Source of the DNA: Verrucomicrobiaceae bacterium
GTDB lineage: Bacteria; Verrucomicrobiota; Verrucomicrobiia; Verrucomicrobiales; Verrucomicrobiaceae
Assembly: GCA_947466075.1 (NCBI GenBank)
Contig: CANIBP010000018.1
Coordinates: 1-64,000, forward strand
Direction: 5' to 3'
Length of the DNA stretch: 64,000 nt
Below, piece by piece: positions 1 through 8,392 of the stretch. Numbering within the stretch: the stretch's first letter is position 1; every line of letters begins with the position of its first letter. Below the pieces are notes generated by a model. It was given only the letters and a program-made list of their open reading frames with translations, had not been told where the DNA came from and made no database searches. A program made the position numbers and the translations under genes.

Positions 1-90
1 CGCCGGGTAAATGAGCGGCTTCAAAAGTTCCCATTCTACATCACTCAAGTCGGTGTCGTAACCTGCTGGCCGGTAGGTTGTCGCTGCCAT
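1..90 (-). CDS. IS5-family transposase, N-terminal 30 codons (partial)
   Basis: Thirty codons run from an ATG at 88-90 to the window edge. They translate to a start like MAATTYRPAGYDTDLSD followed by VEWELLKPL. This pattern (YxTDLSDxxWxLLxPL) is the typical N-terminus of IS5/IS4-type transposases (DUF4096-like). The DDE catalytic domain lies outside the window, so activity cannot be judged. The start is supported by the family pattern, which begins only a few residues after the methionine. Confidence 0.75.
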   Translation of the reverse strand, partial: MAATTYRPAGYDTDLSDVEWELLKPLIYPA

Positions 91-146
91 CCACCATCCT
101 GCATCAGCTCTTTTTCACTGGCTACATTCTTTTGCCGGATAGGCTC
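1..146 (-). mobile_element. One end of an IS5-type insertion sequence, running off the window
   Basis: The element is recognised from the transposase start inside it. A plausible terminal inverted repeat, GAGCCTATCCGGCAAAAG on the minus strand, lies at 129-146. The adjacent bases TTA (147-149) could be part of a short target duplication. Only one end is in the window, so the partner repeat and the duplication cannot be confirmed. It sits about 25 bases beyond the stop of the gene at 171. Confidence 0.6.
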
Positions 147-170
147 TTACACATCCAATTGATATATAGA

Positions 171-1466
171 TCAGAATTTCGGAAAGATGGCCGGGGTTGG
201 GAAGCGCTCGTCAATGCTGGCGGCTCCGTTGCCGAGATATTCCTCGCGTGGCACGTGGACATCGGGCCATGCGGCGGGTCGGACGCGGACGATACGCGTG
301 GGGCGGAGGCCTTCGGTGATGAGGTCGGTCTCAAATCGGATCTGGATGCCGCTGCTGCCGAGCGGGGCCTTTCCGGGCAACTGCGAGACGTCGAGGAGCT
401 TTCCTCGTGCCGCCATTTGCGTGGGGCCGGCGGTGCCGCCTTCGGTGTGCTTCAAGGTGTTCTCGACGCCATTCATCAGCGCAGCGGCGCCTGGTTTGAA
501 GTCGGCGTAGAGCGACGAGTCCATGCCGCCGAACAACGTCGCCGTGATGGTGGCGCGACCGAACTTGCCATACTCGACGGCATCAATCCAACCGGGCAGC
601 CAACGGCTGCGCATGAAGGCCTTGTGCGTCTCGGTCTGTTGGTGCGCGGCGTTTTGCGTCGCGTCGTCGTCCAGCCAGATGTCGGAGATGTGGAAGCGGG
701 TGAACACACCGCCGGGCGTCGGCTTCCAGGTGATGCCGAGCATGACGGATTGGCCGTTGAGCGCTTTTTTTCCTTCGGCAGGCCAAGAGCCATCGGCGAT
801 CAGGTGTTCGATGCGGAGGCATTCGCGACCGCGCCAGATGCGTGTGGCGGCATCGAAGGTTAGCGTTTCTTCGGAGGCCTTGTTGTCTCCGTCTTGCTTC
901 GGTTCGCGAGTGGCGGTAATGGTTCCTTCTTGGTTTTTGATCTCCACTTCTTTGAGCTTCCACACCAAACCTTCGCGCATGTAGTGGCTGGGCTCGTCTT
1001 CGAGAAGAATGACATGGTTCTCGCCAGGTGCGGTGCCGGGGCCTCCGTTGCTGGTCTTCGTGCGGTTGTTGATCGGCAACACTGGCACGGCGGAGGTCTT
1101 TGGATCGGGCGGGAGAAACGCCCGGACATGCAGCATGGTGCCGAGTGGAATGTCGCGCAGATCCGCCGGTGCCCCATGATGCATGACGATGCCGTAAGGC
1201 AGCAGGGCAAACGGACTAGGTGCTGTGAAACGGAAGATGCCCGTGGATTGAATGCGAATGCTACCACGGCGATTCGCGTGATCCACGAAAACGAGTTCGC
1301 CACGGTAGGCGTGCGCTTTTTCCAATGGGGGGAACTTGCCTACTTCGGGGCAAAAAACATTCTCCTCGGCGTGTGCGGACGCTGCGAGCAATGAAAGTCC
1401 CAGGCACAACGCCACGAGCCAGCGGCGCGATGGAGTAGTGGCGTGCTGGAGTGTTGGGGTGATCAT
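171..1466 (-). CDS. Secreted protein of unknown function, family shared with the genes at 13787 and 10878
   Basis: This 431-residue protein has a Sec-type leader (basic N-terminus, hydrophobic run LVALCLGLSLLAASAHA). It matches no family I recognise. It aligns almost end to end with the 444-residue protein at 13787, sharing blocks such as [41 protein letters not shown], [27 protein letters not shown] and a C-terminus ending [10 protein letters not shown]. It is more distantly related to both halves of the protein at 10878. The blocks look like beta-rich modules. It is the last gene of the minus-strand run before the IS end. No strong ribosome binding site is visible before its ATG. The paralogue at 13787 overlaps a DUF1552 gene, so the family is probably an accessory of DUF1552 modules. 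Confidence 0.85.
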   Translation of the reverse strand: MITPTLQHATTPSRRWLVALCLGLSLLAASAHAEENVFCPEVGKFPPLEKAHAYRGELVFVDHANRRGSIRIQSTGIFRFTAPSPFALLPYGIVMHHGAPADLRDIPLGTMLHVRAFLPPDPKTSAVPVLPINNRTKTSNGGPGTAPGENHVILLEDEPSHYMREGLVWKLKEVEIKNQEGTITATREPKQDGDNKASEETLTFDAATRIWRGRECLRIEHLIADGSWPAEGKKALNGQSVMLGITWKPTPGGVFTRFHISDIWLDDDATQNAAHQQTETHKAFMRSRWLPGWIDAVEYGKFGRATITATLFGGMDSSLYADFKPGAAALMNGVENTLKHTEGGTAGPTQMAARGKLLDVSQLPGKAPLGSSGIQIRFETDLITEGLRPTRIVRVRPAAWPDVHVPREEYLGNGAASIDERFPTPAIFPKF

Positions 1467-1672
1467 CTAGACAAGAGAATGAGGGGAGGGCGTAACTGGC
1501 AAATGATGGGCTTAAAAAGCTCGGGAGGCTGCTTTCGATTTTTGCCTGGAATCTTTCACCAGCTTCAGTGTTGGTTGGGGCGAATTCGGGGAGTGCCGGC
1601 CGCAGTGGCAGTTCTCCATCACTCCGCGGTCATAACCGGGACGAGCGTCTGGGAGTGAGGAGGCTACCCGGT

Positions 1673-2782
1673 TCATAGCTCTTTGATTCGGATATTCCTG
1701 AACTCAAGCCCGGACAGAGGCACGTGACCAAGAAAGCCAAGACGACCCGCTGGGTTATGCAGTCCGGGGTGACCTCTCAAGTCGTGAATCTGAGGGGTCT
1801 GCGTGATCGTGCTCAGATCGGCATCAACGATAACCTCTCCGTTGAGCGTTATTTTAAATTTTGATCCGTCAGCCATGACTTCCTGGTCATTCCATTCTCC
1901 AACAGGTTTCAGGTGCCCTCGTTTGGCGGGGATAACGCCATAGAGGGATCCGTGATACTGGTAGTCATGAAGGTTCCTAAACTCAGGGGCCGAATCGTCC
2001 AATATCTGGATTTCCTCGCCCTTTGGTCCGCCGTCGCTGCCGGCTGGCTGCCGGAAGGCAATCCCGTTGTTTGCACCCGGCATCAGTTTGAATTCAAACC
2101 GAAAGACAAAGTTCGTGAAGATCCGTTTCGTTAGCAGATTGCCCGCTGACCGGCATATCAGCCGACCGTCCTCCGCCACATAGCCCTTCGTGTCCCCGAT
2201 CCACCCCGTCAGATCCTTGCCATTGAAGAGCGACAGGAAACCGTCTTTATCCCGCTTCAGCGCCGCAGGTCCTTTCCCCTTTTCGTAAACCTCAAGCTCG
2301 GCAACATGGACCGACTCGTTTGCACTGTTCTTCAGGATGTTTAGCCGGACGTAGCGTGCATCGATCGGCGGGAATTTGACATAATGCCCATCCCACGGAC
2401 TGGGACTGGTGTCGCGACTATGGTCAGCGACGCTTTTCCAGGTCGTACCGTCTTGCGACACGTCAATCGTGTATTGATAGAACCGGTGATCGTCAGAATA
2501 AAAGACCACTCGCGCGAGATCGATCTGGAATGACTTCTCGAGATCTACCTGCAACGACGCCGGATACCGCACGCCCCACCATGTGGAATCATTCTCAGCT
2601 TTTCCGTCCACAGCGAATTCCGGAGCGTGATTACCGATTTGAGGAGCCGATGTCGTCACTTTCTTCCGCAGCGCTAGATTGGTCGATGGAGCCTCAGCCT
2701 CAACCGCCTCAACCGCGTCAGTCCCAAGAGGCCCTAGCACACACACCAACAGGGCTAAAACACGCATCTCTATTCGAATCAT
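1673..2782 (-). CDS. Secreted discoidin (F5/8 type C) plus DUF1080 (3-keto-disaccharide hydrolase-type) protein
   Basis: The protein has about 369 residues. A signal peptide is followed by an F5/8 type C (discoidin) carbohydrate-binding domain at roughly residues 35-165, with strands such as WWGVRYPASLQVDL and YVRLNIL. A DUF1080 domain occupies about 180-369, opening with LFNGKDLTGWIG and containing GEEIQILDD and GEWNDQEV. DUF1080 members include 3-keto-disaccharide hydrolases, so a periplasmic glycoside-processing role is likely. I prefer the ATG at 2782 because AAAGGA lies about 8 bases before it. An upstream ATG at 2800 lacks such a site. Codon use (AGA, ATA, TTA, CTA near the start) differs from the GC-rich neighbours, which suggests recent acquisition. 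Confidence 0.88.
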   Translation of the reverse strand: MIRIEMRVLALLVCVLGPLGTDAVEAVEAEAPSTNLALRKKVTTSAPQIGNHAPEFAVDGKAENDSTWWGVRYPASLQVDLEKSFQIDLARVVFYSDDHRFYQYTIDVSQDGTTWKSVADHSRDTSPSPWDGHYVKFPPIDARYVRLNILKNSANESVHVAELEVYEKGKGPAALKRDKDGFLSLFNGKDLTGWIGDTKGYVAEDGRLICRSAGNLLTKRIFTNFVFRFEFKLMPGANNGIAFRQPAGSDGGPKGEEIQILDDSAPEFRNLHDYQYHGSLYGVIPAKRGHLKPVGEWNDQEVMADGSKFKITLNGEVIVDADLSTITQTPQIHDLRGHPGLHNPAGRLGFLGHVPLSGLEFRNIRIKEL

Positions 2783-2908
2783 CTCATAGTCCTTTCTCAT
2801 TTTATATTCGTTATTAACGACGCATGCTGGCTGCTATGGAATTGCTTTCGCGCCCACCGCACCGGAAACGGTCAGAACCGAGACAGGCGTCGGGGAGTGA
2901 GCGGGTTT

Positions 2909-2984
2909 GATCTCGGCCATCTTCTGGTCCACGGAGATGGTGTTGCGGTCCAAGGGGCCGAGCTTCCCGCCGGTGAGCCAGACG
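2909..2984 (-). pseudogene. Fragment of a DUF1552 gene
   Basis: On the minus strand this stretch reads [14 protein letters not shown] then [11 protein letters not shown]. This is the internal block found near residues 105-130 of the DUF1552 proteins at 3009 and 15118. Nothing else of the gene is present. After the block the frame continues into unrelated residues and stops near 2834. The fragment resembles the 15118 copy at the nucleotide level (same TCTCGGCCATCTTCTG start) but also carries the VWLT reading of the 3009 copy. It is a relic of a third copy or of a recombination event. Confidence 0.75.
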
Positions 2985-3006
2985 AAGAACAAAGAACCAA
3001 GAACTG
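2985..3006. repeat. Arm of GTTCTTGGTTC-type palindromic repeat
   Basis: The sequence is AAGAACAAAGAACCAAGAAC, one arm of the palindromic family seen complete at 13712 and 14988. It lies between the DUF1552 fragment and the stop of the intact DUF1552 gene at 3009. The opposite arm lies on the other side of that gene at 4387. Confidence 0.6.
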
Positions 3007-3008
3007 AA

Positions 3009-4382
3009 TCATATCGCGATCACCTTGTTGCTGTCGCCAAACTTGTCGGTTTCAACGCCCATGCGCTGGGCCATGAGGAGGAGGAGGTTGCTCATGTGGG
3101 CGTCGGAGTTCACGGGGCGGCTGCAGACTTGGTAATGGGCGGTGGTGAGGGCGCCGTCGGGGCCGAAGGTGTAGCCTTGGAAGTCTTTGGCTGATTTGTT
3201 GAAGTCGAGATGCGCGCCGTGCTTCAGGCCGAGGTCGGAGCCGCCAGCGAGCACGAGTGGGAGGTTGGCGTTGCCATGGCTGTGGCCGTAGGACATGCCG
3301 CTGCCGAAAAGGGCCATCGTGGAACCGAGCAGCGGCTTGCCGCTGAGGTCTTTGGTCTCCCCAAGACGGGTGAGGAAGTAGCCGAACTGCTCGATGGCGA
3401 AGGTGTCGTAGTTGGTGAGCTTTTCCATGTAGCCCGCATCGCCGCCGTGATGGCTGAGCTGATGGCGTGACTCGGTGATGCCGATTTCAGGAATGGAGAT
3501 GGCATCGCCCTCGCCGCCGAGGCTGAAGGTGGCCACGCGGGTCACATCCGTCTGGAAGGCGAGCACCATGAGGTCATAGACGGTGCGGAAGTAGTCGCCC
3601 GCCTTCGTAGCGGCGATGTCGCGGTTGGTGCGCTTGCGGTCATCCTCGGAGATGGAGGGCAGCGGCGTGTCGAGCCACGCATCAGCGCGGCGTGTGCGGA
3701 TCTCGGCCTCGCGAACGGAGGTGAGGTATTGCTCCATGCGACCTTTGTCCTCGGAGCCCATCTTTTTCTCGAGCTGACGCACTTCCGCGAGGTTCGCATC
3801 GAGTACGCTGCCCTTGCGACGCAAGGCCCGGCGTTGGACCATTTTGCCGCCTTTCGGTTCCTCGAAGAGGGAAGCAAAAATCTCACTGCAACGACGCATC
3901 GCAGGCAAGCGCACGCCATCGGCGGTCCACGCGAGCGAATCCTGCGTGATGGCGACCTCCATTGAGGGGTAACGCGTGTGCAGCGCCGTGACCTCGGCCA
4001 TCTTTTGGTCCACCGAGATGGTGTTGTGATCCGAAGGGCCCAGCTTGCCGCCAGTGAGCCAGACGCTGATGCAATTGTGATGATGACTGAGCGCTCCCGG
4101 ATGATGCAGACCGCTGATGGGCGTGATGACCTCGCGATGCTTCTCCAGTGGCTTCAATGACCGCGAGAACTGATAGTCTTTGCCTTCCTTGGTGATCTGG
4201 TAGTTCAGCGAGTGCACGCCATTCGCGAGGTAGATGAACGCGCTGCGCTTTGGGGCTGCGGTGGCGCTTTCTGCGGCACGCAGCGGCACCATGCACTCAA
4301 GCATCGGCAGAGAAATGAAACTGCCGAGTGCCTTGAGAGCGTGGCGGCGATTGAGGAGCCAGGATTGGGTTTGGATGTTCAT
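3009..4382 (-). CDS. DUF1552 protein with Tat-like leader (copy 1)
   Basis: The protein has about 457 residues. The start at 4382 gives [20 protein letters not shown], a twin-arginine-type leader, and matches the paralogue at 15118. The longer frame to 4427 only translates repeat DNA. DUF1552 (PF07586) is a Tat-exported family of unknown catalysis, distantly like DUF1501. Family features visible include [41 protein letters not shown] and FGSGMSYG. Length and sequence are almost the same as the gene at 15118. Its natural cytochrome partner is probably the DUF1592-type gene at 8393, from which it is separated by the pair at 4435-8365. Palindromic repeat arms flank it on both sides. Confidence 0.9.
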   Translation of the reverse strand: MNIQTQSWLLNRRHALKALGSFISLPMLECMVPLRAAESATAAPKRSAFIYLANGVHSLNYQITKEGKDYQFSRSLKPLEKHREVITPISGLHHPGALSHHHNCISVWLTGGKLGPSDHNTISVDQKMAEVTALHTRYPSMEVAITQDSLAWTADGVRLPAMRRCSEIFASLFEEPKGGKMVQRRALRRKGSVLDANLAEVRQLEKKMGSEDKGRMEQYLTSVREAEIRTRRADAWLDTPLPSISEDDRKRTNRDIAATKAGDYFRTVYDLMVLAFQTDVTRVATFSLGGEGDAISIPEIGITESRHQLSHHGGDAGYMEKLTNYDTFAIEQFGYFLTRLGETKDLSGKPLLGSTMALFGSGMSYGHSHGNANLPLVLAGGSDLGLKHGAHLDFNKSAKDFQGYTFGPDGALTTAHYQVCSRPVNSDAHMSNLLLLMAQRMGVETDKFGDSNKVIAI

Positions 4383-4386
4383 GAGT

Positions 4387-4413
4387 GTTCTTGGTTCGTT
4401 GTTGTTGGTTTGT
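4387..4413. repeat. Arm of GTTCTTGGTTC-type palindromic repeat
   Basis: GTTCTTGGTTCGTTGTTG followed by TTGG lies just upstream of the start at 4382. It is oriented oppositely to the arm at 2985. It occupies most of the 52-base gap to the next gene, so any ribosome binding site for the 3009 gene must lie within it. No AGGAG-like site is seen. Confidence 0.55.
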
Positions 4414-4434
4414 GAGTGTTGTAGCATTTGTCAA

Positions 4435-5748
4435 CTACGCGAGCCCCTCCAGGGGCCCCGTGGCGGTGCTGAATCGCTCAATCTCCACACCACTTTTTTG
4501 CAGCATGGAGGTGTAGAGATTGCAGAGCGGTTGTTGGTTCTGGCCCATGAGGGGAATCTTTTTCTCGGGGTTGATCTTCTTCCCATCAGTCGCGTTGAGT
4601 TCCAGCTTCACTTCATCGAGATAGGGTTGGTTGAAGGCGAGGTGCTGGCCGTGGCGGAAGCCGCCGCCGGCCAGGATGGCGGGCAGGTTGTAGGTCCAGT
4701 GGGTGTTTCCATCGCGCAGGTTGCTGGTCATCATGACCATGGTGGAATCGAGCAGGGTGGTGGCGCCTTCTTTGGCGCTCTTCAGCTTTCCAAGCAGGCC
4801 GCTAAAGGCCTGGATGAGTTCCACCTCCACTTGGCGGCACGCAGCGAGCTTTTTCGGCTCTTTGCCGTGATGGGAGAGGTCGTGATGCATGCCGAAGGTC
4901 ATGAGGCTCACAGCGCGGGTCGAGTCGGTAACCAGTGCGAGGTGGATCATGTCGATCATGAGCTGGAACTTCGCCTTTTGCTGCTGGTTGTCGCCGATGT
5001 CTTTGGGTTCGCTGCCGATGGCCTTGGGCTTGGGACGGTTCACCCACTCACGGGCCATCTGGAGCTGGCGTTCCACGTCGCGGACGGATTCAAAGTATTC
5101 CTCGACGCGTTGGCGGTCGGCGCTGCTGATCTGGCGATTGAGGCTCTTGGCGCGATCACCCACGAAATCGAGCATGCTGCGGCCTTCATCAATGCGGCGC
5201 ATCTCGGCATCCATCTCGACGGGCGTGGCAGCGAGGAAGAGCTTCTTGAACACCGCCGAGGGCCGGTCGATAGCGGGAATGGTAACGCCATTGGCAGTGA
5301 CGGAGAGCGAACCGCCTTGCGTGGTCAGGGCGAAGCTCTCGTAGCGGGTCTCACCGCGAAACTTGGCAGCAAAGGCCTGATCCACCGAGATGGTGTTTTT
5401 CAAATTATACGAGTAATCGGGATAAGGCGCGCCAGTGAGCATGACAGCCTCCGCCTTGTGTCCGCCACCGCCAGTGTTGGGATGGCTCAAGCCGCTGATC
5501 ACCGTGAAGTCATCGCGAAAGGCGGCAAGCTGCGTGAGGTGCGCAGGCAGCGTGTAATCGCGGCCAGTGGTGGTGGGCACGAAGGCCGTGGGATCGAAGC
5601 CGAAGGGCACGCCGATGCACACCATGCGGCGGGGCGCAGAGGCCGGAGCAGCCGCGAGACGGCCCGCTGGCAGCATGGACTCGAGCATCGGCAGTCCAAG
5701 GGCGATGCCGGAGTTTCGCAGGAAGAGGCGGCGTGAGATCGGTTTCAT
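4435..5748 (-). CDS. DUF1552 protein with Tat leader (partner of the cytochrome at 5756)
   Basis: The protein has 437 residues. The N-terminus MKPISRRLFLRNSGIALG is a clear SRRxFL twin-arginine leader. The DUF1552 core shows GVPFGFDPTAFVP, ISGLSHPNTGGGGHKAEA, NTISVDQAFA, DLSHHGKEPKKL and ILAGGGFRHGQH. It is closest in this window to the 437-residue protein at 42587, with shared blocks GLSHPNTGGGGHK and SYNLKNTIS, and not to its neighbour at 3009. It begins 7 bases after the stop of the cytochrome gene at 5756, so the two are almost certainly cotranscribed. The reaction catalysed is unknown; the conserved histidines suggest a metal or cofactor site, which is inference. Confidence 0.92.
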   Translation of the reverse strand: MKPISRRLFLRNSGIALGLPMLESMLPAGRLAAAPASAPRRMVCIGVPFGFDPTAFVPTTTGRDYTLPAHLTQLAAFRDDFTVISGLSHPNTGGGGHKAEAVMLTGAPYPDYSYNLKNTISVDQAFAAKFRGETRYESFALTTQGGSLSVTANGVTIPAIDRPSAVFKKLFLAATPVEMDAEMRRIDEGRSMLDFVGDRAKSLNRQISSADRQRVEEYFESVRDVERQLQMAREWVNRPKPKAIGSEPKDIGDNQQQKAKFQLMIDMIHLALVTDSTRAVSLMTFGMHHDLSHHGKEPKKLAACRQVEVELIQAFSGLLGKLKSAKEGATTLLDSTMVMMTSNLRDGNTHWTYNLPAILAGGGFRHGQHLAFNQPYLDEVKLELNATDGKKINPEKKIPLMGQNQQPLCNLYTSMLQKSGVEIERFSTATGPLEGLA

Positions 5749-5755
5749 ACAATGC

Positions 5756-8365
5756 TTATTTCTGGGTGAAAAGTTCGCTCTGCACGACTTCGTGAATCAG
5801 CGTGCGCAGGCCAAAGCCGGACGCCTTGGTTTTTTTCAATATGGCATCGATGACGAGTTCATCGCCAGCCTCCGCGTGCACGCCTGTGGCAAAGGTGGCG
5901 AGTTTGCGGACGAAGTTGCGCGCGAGCAGTTCGGGCCGCGTGGCGAGCGCCGCCTTGTAGTCGCGGACATCGGCGACTTCGATCCCTCCAGGCAACTGGC
6001 TCCGCGTGTCCACCGTGGCACCTTTGAGGTATTTGACCTGTCCGTAGTGGGCACCGAAGAAGGCCTTCAGATCTTTGAGCTTCTCGCCCGTCTCGGTGGT
6101 GCGGTAGTAGTCGCGATAGCGCCCGATGGGATCAAAGGCTTCGAGCACGAAACCAGGTGGATCAATCTTCTGATGGCAACCTGCGCAGGTCTTCACCGAC
6201 TGGTGCTTGGCTAGTTGCTCGCGGACGGTGGTCGCACCCCGCGTGTCGGGCTCGATGGATCCGACATTCGGCGGCGGCGGCGGGGCAGGCGTGCCCACGA
6301 TTCTCTCTAGCAGCCACACGCCGCGCAGCACGGGCGAGGTGTTCGCGCCATTGGCTGTGACCTTCAGAATGCTCGCCTGCGTGAGCAATCCACCGCGCAC
6401 ACTGTCAGCGGGCAAAGTGATGCGCCGCAGGCCAGCGCCTTTCACCGGCGGCAATTCGTAGTGCTCAGCCAGACGTTGATTGAGATAGGCGTAGGGTGCC
6501 GAAACAAGCATCGCCGCACCGAGATCACGCTCCACGAGATCGCGGAAATAGGTGCGCGTCTCCCCGACCAGCGAATCATGCAGAAACACATCCTGCCGAC
6601 CGTCTCCGATGCTTTCAAAATACTCGGGAAACAGATCGCGATCCGGCGTGGTGGCGTCGATCTCGCGCAGGTTGAGCCATTGAGCGAGAAAGTCAGTAAC
6701 GAAGGCTTCGAAGCGCGGCGCGGCGATCAAGCGGGCCGCTTCTTTGCGCAGAACATCGGGCTTGGTCAGCTCCCCCTTGTCCGCCAGCTTGCGCAGACCT
6801 TCGTCAGGAGCGGAACGCCACAGGAAATAAGAGAGGCGCGCGGCCAGCTCGTGGCTGTTCAATTTCGGCCCCTGTTCGACGAGGAAGAGAAATTCCGGTG
6901 AGCAAAGCACGGCACGGTGCGCGGCATTGAGCGCGACTTCGAGGCATTCGCCTTTGGCGAGGCGGTCACGAGTCATCCCTTGATAAAGCTCCACCTCCTC
7001 GGCCTTCGCAGGTCGGCGGAACGCGCGGCTGATGAATCGGTTGAGCACTTCACGGATGGCGGGCTCTACTTTGTCCGCCGATAACCGGACGGTGACGGTG
7101 TCCTTGAGCTGCCGATAAGCGCGCACGGGACGGAGAATCGACTCCGGCACCTGCGCCGTTTTTGCGACTTCTGCGGCGGGAGCCAGCTCCGTGTCGGCGC
7201 CATAGAGCAGCTTGTGCCCAGGTGTCGGCCAGCTCTCGATCAGCGGACCGGTGATCTCCAAGGGCTTCACCACGATGGCTGGCCCCACCGTGGCAATGGG
7301 CGGATTGGGGTTGTTGAGGAAATGCCAGCCTTTGGGCGTCTTCTCCTGCTTGTCCGGTGCATAAACGCTGTAACCGGCGTCGATGCGCACCTTAGCCATG
7401 CGATAGGGCGCGACGATGACGGTCTCCCCACGGTCAAAGGAACGCGTCAGCTCCATACTGCTCTGCTGCCGATGCTTCGCGTCGAAATGGCCGAGCAGCT
7501 CGCGTCGCTTGCCACCCGAAGCGAGCCATACGCTGTAAATGAGATCCTCGCCGCCTGTGGTGTCGAGCGCTTCGGTGGTGATGCGAATGCGAAACGTGCC
7601 CGGTGTTTCGCGCGTCAGCGCCTCGAACTGCCGCAACGCCACAGGCACCTCAATGTGGGTGTCGAGGAAGAAGTGCAGATCCTCCCCGTGCAGATTGCAC
7701 TGCAACCGGTTGTGCGGGTAAGCGGACCACGGCTTCTCCGCCTCATGATTGAAGGCAAAACGATGCGTCTTGGTCTCTGGCTTAGCCTGGCGGACGCTAG
7801 CCGCTTCGAGCGCGCGATCCGCCGCTGCCATGTATTGCTGAATGTGGACTGGTGAGATGCTCAGCGCTGCCGTTTGATTGCTAAAACCATCACGCAGGTC
7901 GTCCTCCGGCAAAAGATCCCGCAGTGGCGTGTCGATGCCGAGCAGATCTCGGACGGTGTTCTCGTATTCCAGCCGATTGAGACGGCGCACCCGCACCCGG
8001 CCAGCATCACCGTGTTTGGCCAGCGCATCTTTGTGAAAGGCGCTCTTCAGCGCCCCGAGCGCCACGAGGATATCCTCCTCTGCGGGGCGCTCTTTTTTGG
8101 GCGGAGGCATCTCGCCGCTTTCCACCCGCGCGAGCACCCGACTCCATGCCTTATGACTCGCCGACTCCGTGAGATTCTTGCCCAACAAGTCCGCCCTGAA
8201 ATCGCCTTTCTTCGTGGTCTCGTCATGGCAGTCCGCGCAGTGCTTTTCGATGAAGGAAAGCGGCAGCACGGCGCTGACGGCTGAGTTTGCAGAGAGTTCA
8301 GCGCGCACCAAAGTTCCTTTGAGCAGAAGGAAGGCGAAAGCGAGATGACGAAATTGAACGCTCAT
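5756..8365 (-). CDS. DUF1592-type c-type cytochrome (PSCyt1-DUF1587-DUF1595-DUF1592-DUF1588-DUF1585)
   Basis: The protein has 869 residues with a Sec signal peptide of about 22 residues. A haem-c motif CADCH lies at about 43-47 in a PSCyt1 domain. DUF1587 follows at about 126-190 (VRRLNRLEYENTVRDLLG). DUF1595 and DUF1592 occupy about 430-635 (RAFRRPAKAEEV, LSYFLWRSAPDEGL). DUF1588 follows with a second haem motif CAGCH at about 727-731. DUF1585 is at the C-terminus (FATGVHAEAGDELVI). Such proteins are predicted periplasmic dihaem cytochromes. The gene lies 7 bases before its DUF1552 partner at 4435 and 27 bases after the cytochrome gene at 8393. It appears to sit, with that partner, inside another pair. 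Confidence 0.92.
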   Translation of the reverse strand: MSVQFRHLAFAFLLLKGTLVRAELSANSAVSAVLPLSFIEKHCADCHDETTKKGDFRADLLGKNLTESASHKAWSRVLARVESGEMPPPKKERPAEEDILVALGALKSAFHKDALAKHGDAGRVRVRRLNRLEYENTVRDLLGIDTPLRDLLPEDDLRDGFSNQTAALSISPVHIQQYMAAADRALEAASVRQAKPETKTHRFAFNHEAEKPWSAYPHNRLQCNLHGEDLHFFLDTHIEVPVALRQFEALTRETPGTFRIRITTEALDTTGGEDLIYSVWLASGGKRRELLGHFDAKHRQQSSMELTRSFDRGETVIVAPYRMAKVRIDAGYSVYAPDKQEKTPKGWHFLNNPNPPIATVGPAIVVKPLEITGPLIESWPTPGHKLLYGADTELAPAAEVAKTAQVPESILRPVRAYRQLKDTVTVRLSADKVEPAIREVLNRFISRAFRRPAKAEEVELYQGMTRDRLAKGECLEVALNAAHRAVLCSPEFLFLVEQGPKLNSHELAARLSYFLWRSAPDEGLRKLADKGELTKPDVLRKEAARLIAAPRFEAFVTDFLAQWLNLREIDATTPDRDLFPEYFESIGDGRQDVFLHDSLVGETRTYFRDLVERDLGAAMLVSAPYAYLNQRLAEHYELPPVKGAGLRRITLPADSVRGGLLTQASILKVTANGANTSPVLRGVWLLERIVGTPAPPPPPNVGSIEPDTRGATTVREQLAKHQSVKTCAGCHQKIDPPGFVLEAFDPIGRYRDYYRTTETGEKLKDLKAFFGAHYGQVKYLKGATVDTRSQLPGGIEVADVRDYKAALATRPELLARNFVRKLATFATGVHAEAGDELVIDAILKKTKASGFGLRTLIHEVVQSELFTQK

Positions 8366-8392
8366 GGAATGAGTATGCCTAGCGGGGTCTTG

